A stretch of DNA of 64,000 nucleotides, taken from assembly GCA_013076295.1 (NCBI GenBank), contig RQOL01000932.1, forward strand, positions 50,933 to 114,932. The letters run 5' to 3'. This DNA comes from Sanderia malayensis. Its lineage: Eukaryota; Cnidaria; Scyphozoa; Semaeostomeae; Pelagiidae. The notes below the pieces were generated by a model. It was not told the DNA's origin, did not search any database, and worked only from the letters and a program-made list of their open reading frames with translations. Below, one piece after another: positions 58,863-64,000 of the stretch. Positions within the stretch are counted from its first letter, which is position 1. Each line of letters begins with the position of its first letter. The translations under genes were made by a program, and so were the position numbers.

Positions 58863-59012
58863 ATGTATGTATGTATGTATGTATGTATGTATGTATGTAT
58901 GTATGTATGTATGTATGTATGTATGTATGTATGTATGTATGTATGTATCTATGTATGTATGTATGTAGGTATGTAGGTATGTATGTATGTAGGTATGTAT
59001 GTATGTATGTAT
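58863..59012 (+). repeat. (GTAT)n microsatellite
   Basis: About 150 bp of GTATGTAT between two copies of the Helitron 3' module (58756-58862, ending CCCGGCCCA, and 59013-59119, ending CCCCGGCTAG). Equivalent to the (CATA)n around the Penelope-like element. Confidence 0.9.
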
Positions 59013-59119
59013 GGGCATGAGCGGGAGCGAATGCAGCGCGCGAAGCGCGCCAACCACATTAAACTTTTGTTGCTTGGGGGGCTCCGGGGAGGGAGCGTAG
59101 CGACCGGGCCCCCGGCTAG

Positions 59120-62100
59120 TCTCTTATATAATAAGATTGTTCCACACGTGACCCGGAGGGACCAAACAATGGGTCATTGTCTCCGGAACAATCGACGTTC
59201 GAAAAAACAATGGGATCAAAGGAAATTGGTTGTGAACACAAAGGCTTTTTTTGGGGTGCAAATAAGGGTGCAAATCGGTATAGAAATGATCGCTGCATTG
59301 TGCTGATGACAGTGTACTATTTGGCTAATTTCTAACCCCAGCGGTTCCGGAGTTATGCCCCATTTTGTGCTCCGACTTTCTAGAAAGTTCCCCGGGTGGA
59401 GTTAATGAGATGCAAAACGAGCAGGGAGAAACAGGTGTTTTCGCAGTTGAACGGGCGGCAAGTTGCTCCGGTTTAAGCGTGAATACGTGCCGGAAATCAA
59501 AGGTATTTCCTTTAATTCAATTGTTTTTTGCTGAAATTATTTTTTAACCTGCCAAAACTTTGTTTTTTTCACCCAAATACTTTCGATAAATGTTCGCCAA
59601 GCTATTAGCTTCATTTTGATATTTTCGTGGGTTCTGTAGGACGAAAGTTCGCCACGCTAATTGAATTTGAAACTTGGTGAATCGTGTTTTAAATGCTATT
59701 TTTTGCACGGGTTTGATTTCACGGCCATTTTTGATGAAGAGAATCATGCCTTGGACTTCAAAAATTTGCAACTAAAATTGCGAAAAGCTTTTCATATGCA
59801 CCCAAGTACTTTCGATATTTATTTGACAAGGTATTAGCTTCATGCTGGTGTAATTTGAGTTTAAATGGACCAATTTTGACCGAGTTAGGGGAATTTTTGT
59901 GTTCTTAAAGTTGGCTGATGAATAAATTTTTTCACGGCTTTTGTGTTGGACTCCACTAAATACTCTCTTACAATTCAAAACAATACTGTTAAGAAACGTG
60001 AATATTTTTATCGGATTCGCTGTTTCCTTAGCTACAGTTTGAGATATTTTTTATTACAGATTGAGTTTAAATTTTCCAAGATTGATTAAATTTTTGAAGG
60101 CAACTTTTTTTTTCAAACTTCACACTGAAGCTATCAACCTTCGGCTTTCAGGGGGGCGGCAGGGTGGGCGCAGGGCGGTCGATTCTCAGGAGGGAAGATT
60201 CGAGCTCCCACCTTTACTTTCTTTAGAAATGTTGCGTCGTGTGTATTATAGGGTATGTATTGTAGGGTATGTATAGTAGGGTATGTATAGTAGGGTTTGT
60301 ATAGTAGGGTATGTATTGTAGGGTATGTATTGTAGGGTATGTATGGTAGGGTATGTATTGTAGGGTATGTATTGTGGGGTATGTATTGTAGGGTATGTAT
60401 TGTAGGGTATGTATCGTAGGGTATGTTATGTAGGGTATGTATTGTAGGGTATGTATTGTAGGGTATGTAGTGTAGGTTATGTATTGTAAGGTATTTATTG
60501 TAGGGTATGTATTGTAGGGTATGTATTGTAGGGTATGTATTGTAGGGTATGTATTGTAGGGTATGTATTGTAGGGTATGTATTGTAGGGTATGTATTGTA
60601 GGGTAGGTATTGTAGGGTATGTATTGTAAGGTATGTATTGTAGGGTATTTATTGTAGGGTATGTATTGTACAGTATGTATTGTAGGGTATGTATTGTAGG
60701 GTTTGTATTGTAGGTTATGTATTGTAGGGTATGTATTGTAGGGTATGTATTGTAGGGTTTGTATTGTAGGGTATGTATTGTAGGGTATGTATTGTAGGTT
60801 ATGTATTGTAGGGTATGTATTGTAGGGTATGTATTGTAGGCTTTGTATTGTAGGCTTTGTATTGTAGGGTATGTATTGTAGTGTATGTTATGTGGGTATG
60901 TATTGTAGGGTATGTATTGTAGGGTATGTTTTGTAGGGTATGTATTGTAGGGTATGTGCTGTGGGGTATGTATTGTAGGGTATGTATTGTAGGGTATGTA
61001 ATGTAGGGTATGTATTGTAGGGTATGTATTGTAAGGTATGTATTTAGGGCATGTATTGTAGGGTATGTATTGTAGGGTATGTATCGTAGGGTATGTTATG
61101 TAGGGTATGTATTGTAGGGTATGTATTGTAGGGTATGTAGTGTAGATTATGTATTGTAAGGTATTTATTGTAGGGTATGTTATGTAGGGTATGTATTGTA
61201 GGGTAGGTATTGTAGGGTATGTATTGTAGGGTAGGTATTGTAGGGTATGTATTGTAAGGTATGTATTGTAGGGTATTTATTGCAGGGTATGTATTGTACA
61301 GTATGTATTCTAGGGTATGTATTGTAGGGTTTGTATTGTAGGTCATGTATTGTAGGGTATGTATTGTAGGGTATGTATTGTAGGGTTTGTATTGTAGGGT
61401 ATGTATTGTAGGGTATGTATTGTAGGTTATGTATTGTAGGGTATGTATTGTAGGGTATGTATTGTAGGGTATGTATTGTAGGCTTTGTATTGTAGGGTAT
61501 GTATTGTAGTGTATGTTATGTGGGTATGTATTGTAGGGTATGTATTGTAGGGTATATTTTGTAGGGTATGTATTGTAGGGTATGTGCTATGGGGTATGTA
61601 TTGTAGGGTATGTATTGTAGGGTATGTAATGTAGGGTATGTATTGTAGGGTATGTATTGTAAGGTATGTATTTAGGGCATGTATTGTAGGGTATGTATTG
61701 TAGGGTATGTATCGTAGGGTATGTTATGTAGGGTATGTATTGTAGGGTATGTATTGTAGGGTATGTAGTGTAGATTATGTATTGTAAGGTATTTATTGTA
61801 GGGTATGTTATGTAGGGTATGTATTGTAGGGTAGGTATTGTAGGGTATGTATTGTGGGGTATGTATTGTAGGGTATGTATAGTAGGGTATGTTATGTAAG
61901 GTATGTATTGTAGGGTATTATTGTATGGTATTTATTGTAGGGTATGTATTGTAAGGTATTCATTGTAGGGTATGTATTGTAGGGTATGTATTGTAGGGTA
62001 TGTATTGTAGGGTATGTAATGTAGGGTATGTATTGTAGGGTATGTAATGTAGGGTATGTATTGTAGGGTATGTATCGTAGGGTATGTATTGTAGGGTATG

Positions 62101-64000
62101 TATTGTAAGGTATGTATTGTAGGGTATGTATTGTAGGGTATGTATTGTAGGGTATGTATTGTAGGCTTTGTATTGTAGGGTATGTATTGTAGGGTATGTT
62201 ATGTAGGGTATGTATTGTAGGGTATGTATTGTAGGGTATGTATTGTAGGGTATGTATTGTAGGGTATGTATTGTGGGGTATGTATTGTAGGGTATGTATT
62301 GTAGGGTATGTAATGTAAGGTATGTATTGTAGGGTATGTATCGTAGGGTATGTATTGTAGGGCATGTATAGTAGGGTATGTTATGTAGGGTATGTATTGT
62401 AGGGTATGTATTGTAGGGTATTTATGGTAGGGTATGTATTGTAGGGTATGTATTGTAGGCTTTGTATTGTAAGGTATGTATTGTAGGGTATGTATCGTAG
62501 GGTATGTATTGTAGGGTATGTATTGTGGGGTATTTATTGTAGGGTATGTTATGTAGGGTATGTTTTGTAGGGTATGTATTGTAGGGTACGTATTGTAGGG
62601 TATGTATTGTAGGGTATGTATTGTAAGGTATGTGTTGTAGGGTATGTGTTGTAGGGTATGTATTGTAGGGTATGTATGTAGGGTATGTATTGTAGGGTAT
62701 TTATTGTAGGGTATGCATTGTGGGGTATGTATTGTAGGGTATGTATTGTAGGGTATGTATTGTAGGGTATGTATGTACGGTATGTATTGTAGGGTATGTA
62801 TTGTAGGGTATTTATTGTAGGGTATGTATTGTAGGGTATTTATTGTAGGGTATGTATCGTAGGGTATGTATCGTAGGGTATGTATCGTAGGGTATGTATT
62901 GTAGGGTATGTATTGTAGGGTATGTATTGTAGGGTATGTATTGTAGGGTTTGTATTGTAGGGTATGTATTGTAGGGTATGTATTGTAGGGTATGTATCGT
63001 AGGTTATGTATTGTAGGTTATGTATAGCAGAGTATGTATTGTAAGGTATGTGTTGTAGGGTATGTGTTGTAGGGTATGTATTGTAGGGTATGTATGTAGG
63101 GTATGTATTGTAGGGTATTTATTGTAGGGTATGCATTGTGGGGTATGTATTGTAGGGTATGTATTGTAGGGTATGTATTGTAGGGTATGTATGTAGGGTA
63201 TGTATTGTAGGGTATGTATTGTAGGGTATTTATTGTAGGGTATGTATTGTAAAGGGTATTTATTGTAGGGTATGTATTATAAGGTATGTATTGTAGGGTA
63301 TGTATCGTAGAGGTATGTATAGATAGGGTATGTATCGTAGGGTAATGTATACGTAGGGTATGTTATTGTAGGGTATGTATTGTAGGGTTGTATTGTAGGG
63401 TATGTATAGTAGGGTATGTTATGTAGGGTATGTATTGTAGGGTATGTATTGTAGGGTATGTATTGTAGGGTATTTATGGTAGGGTATGTATTGTAGGGTA
63501 TGTATTGTAGGGATTTGTATTGTAAGGTATGTATTGGTAGGGTATGTATCGTAGGGTATGTATTGTAGGGTATGTATTGTAGGGTATTTATGTAGGGTAT
63601 GTTATTGTAGGGTATGTATTGTTGATTGTGGGTATGTATTGTAAGGTATGTATTGTAGGGTATGTATTTGTAGGTCTATGTATTGGTAGGTATGTATTGT
63701 AGGGTATGTATTGTTAGGGTATGTATTGTAGGGGTATGTATAGTATTGTAGGGTATGTATTGTAGGGTATGTATTGTAGGTTTGTATTTAGGGTATGTAT
63801 TGTAGGGTATGTTAGTAGGGTATGTATTGTAGGGTATGTATTGTTAAGGGTATGTATTGTAGGGTATGTATTGTGGGGTATGTATTGTAGGGTATGTATT
63901 GTAGGGTATGTAATGTAGGGTATGTATTGTAGGGTATGTATCGTAGGGTATGTATTGTAGGGTATGTATAGTAGGGTATGTTATGTAGGGTATGTATCGT
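59120..64000 (+). mobile_element. Second Helitron of the head-to-tail pair, 3' end outside the window
   Basis: Starts TCTCTTATATAATAAG immediately after CTAG, with CACGTGACCC, AACAAT repeats and the same 230-bp internal region as its neighbour (59270-59460). GGGGGGCGGCAGGGTGGGCG recurs at about 60150, followed at 60237 by the satellite, which runs to the window edge. Confidence 0.6.
60237..64000 (+). repeat. 14-bp satellite array running off the window
   Basis: At least 3.76 kb of GTAGGGTATGTATT units. Higher-order copies are visible: a string beginning TATCGTAGGGTATGTTATG and containing GTAGTGTAG(G/A)TTATG recurs at about 60411, 61081 and 61708 (spacing about 670 and 627 bp); another with GTGTTGTAGGG doubled recurs at about 62630 and 63040. 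From about 63240 to 63860 units carry many small insertions and deletions. Confidence 0.95.

Larger units (their letters stand above)
57005..59119 (+). mobile_element. Helitron carrying a satellite array, first of a head-to-tail pair
   Basis: 5' part: TATATACTATTC, CACGTGACC at about 57029, three AACAAT repeats (57045-57095), then sequence shared with the next element (57130-57360, CCAGCGGTTCCGGAGTTATG). A GGGGGGCGGCAGGGTGGGCG stretch at about 57960 precedes the 14-bp satellite (58008-58755), then two 3'-type modules separated by (GTAT)n, and CTAG at 59116-59119. The next Helitron starts at 59120. No coding sequence. Confidence 0.65.

Noticed and set aside
60237..64000. Telomere-like array because of the TAGGGT core
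   Set aside because: The unit is 14 bp with TATGTATT, occurs interstitially at several places and is bounded by Helitron sequence, so it is not a telomeric repeat.

Overview
The window is eukaryotic DNA, most likely from an invertebrate animal. Every recognisable coding block is a transposable element or a remnant of one, and spliceosomal GT-AG introns interrupt the Helitron genes. The mix of Helitrons, BEL/Pao, a Penelope-like element with a hammerhead ribozyme, a pogo/Tigger-type element, a P-element-like transposase and a non-LTR fragment is typical of an early-branching or marine invertebrate, but the species cannot be told from sequence alone. No tRNA, rRNA or clear host housekeeping gene was seen.

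Layout. 1-10427: a Helitron on the minus strand (H1), 5' end at 10427, a long leader, then a five-exon Rep-helicase gene that runs off the left edge. 10875-23716: a rearranged relative (HB) that has lost Rep and half of the helicase, carries a tandem duplication of the leader, and has been hit by an intact pogo-like transposon (13154-16063) and a short Helitron (21098-22297). 23717-27545: a zinc-finger gene fragment and a P-like transposase remnant split by a non-LTR insertion with an 8-bp target duplication. 27567-32351: Helitron ends, a Penelope-like element inside a CATA microsatellite, and a Helitron nested in the terminus of another. 32877-39524: a BEL/Pao retrotransposon with both LTRs and a 5-bp target duplication, broken inside. 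41229-44583: a 14-bp satellite. 45099-50800: a second Rep-helicase Helitron (H2), plus strand. 50801-56838: mostly unassigned sequence with one small spliced gene model. 56839-64000: a head-to-tail run of Helitrons containing two more blocks of the 14-bp satellite, the last running off the right edge.

How the parts relate. The Helitron copies explain most of the window. They share a 5' terminus (TC..., a CACGTG box, three AACAAT-type repeats) and many share a 3' terminus (GC-rich hairpin then CTAG, flanked by T). The satellites and microsatellites lie between these termini, so the Helitrons look like the source of the local satellite DNA. Nested insertions give a relative order: Helitron leader first, then pogo-like and short Helitrons; P-like element first, then the non-LTR element; BEL/Pao first, then a Helitron end inside its integrase region. 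The youngest-looking, apparently intact element is the pogo-like one, which encodes a transposase and, divergently, a HIRAN-domain protein.
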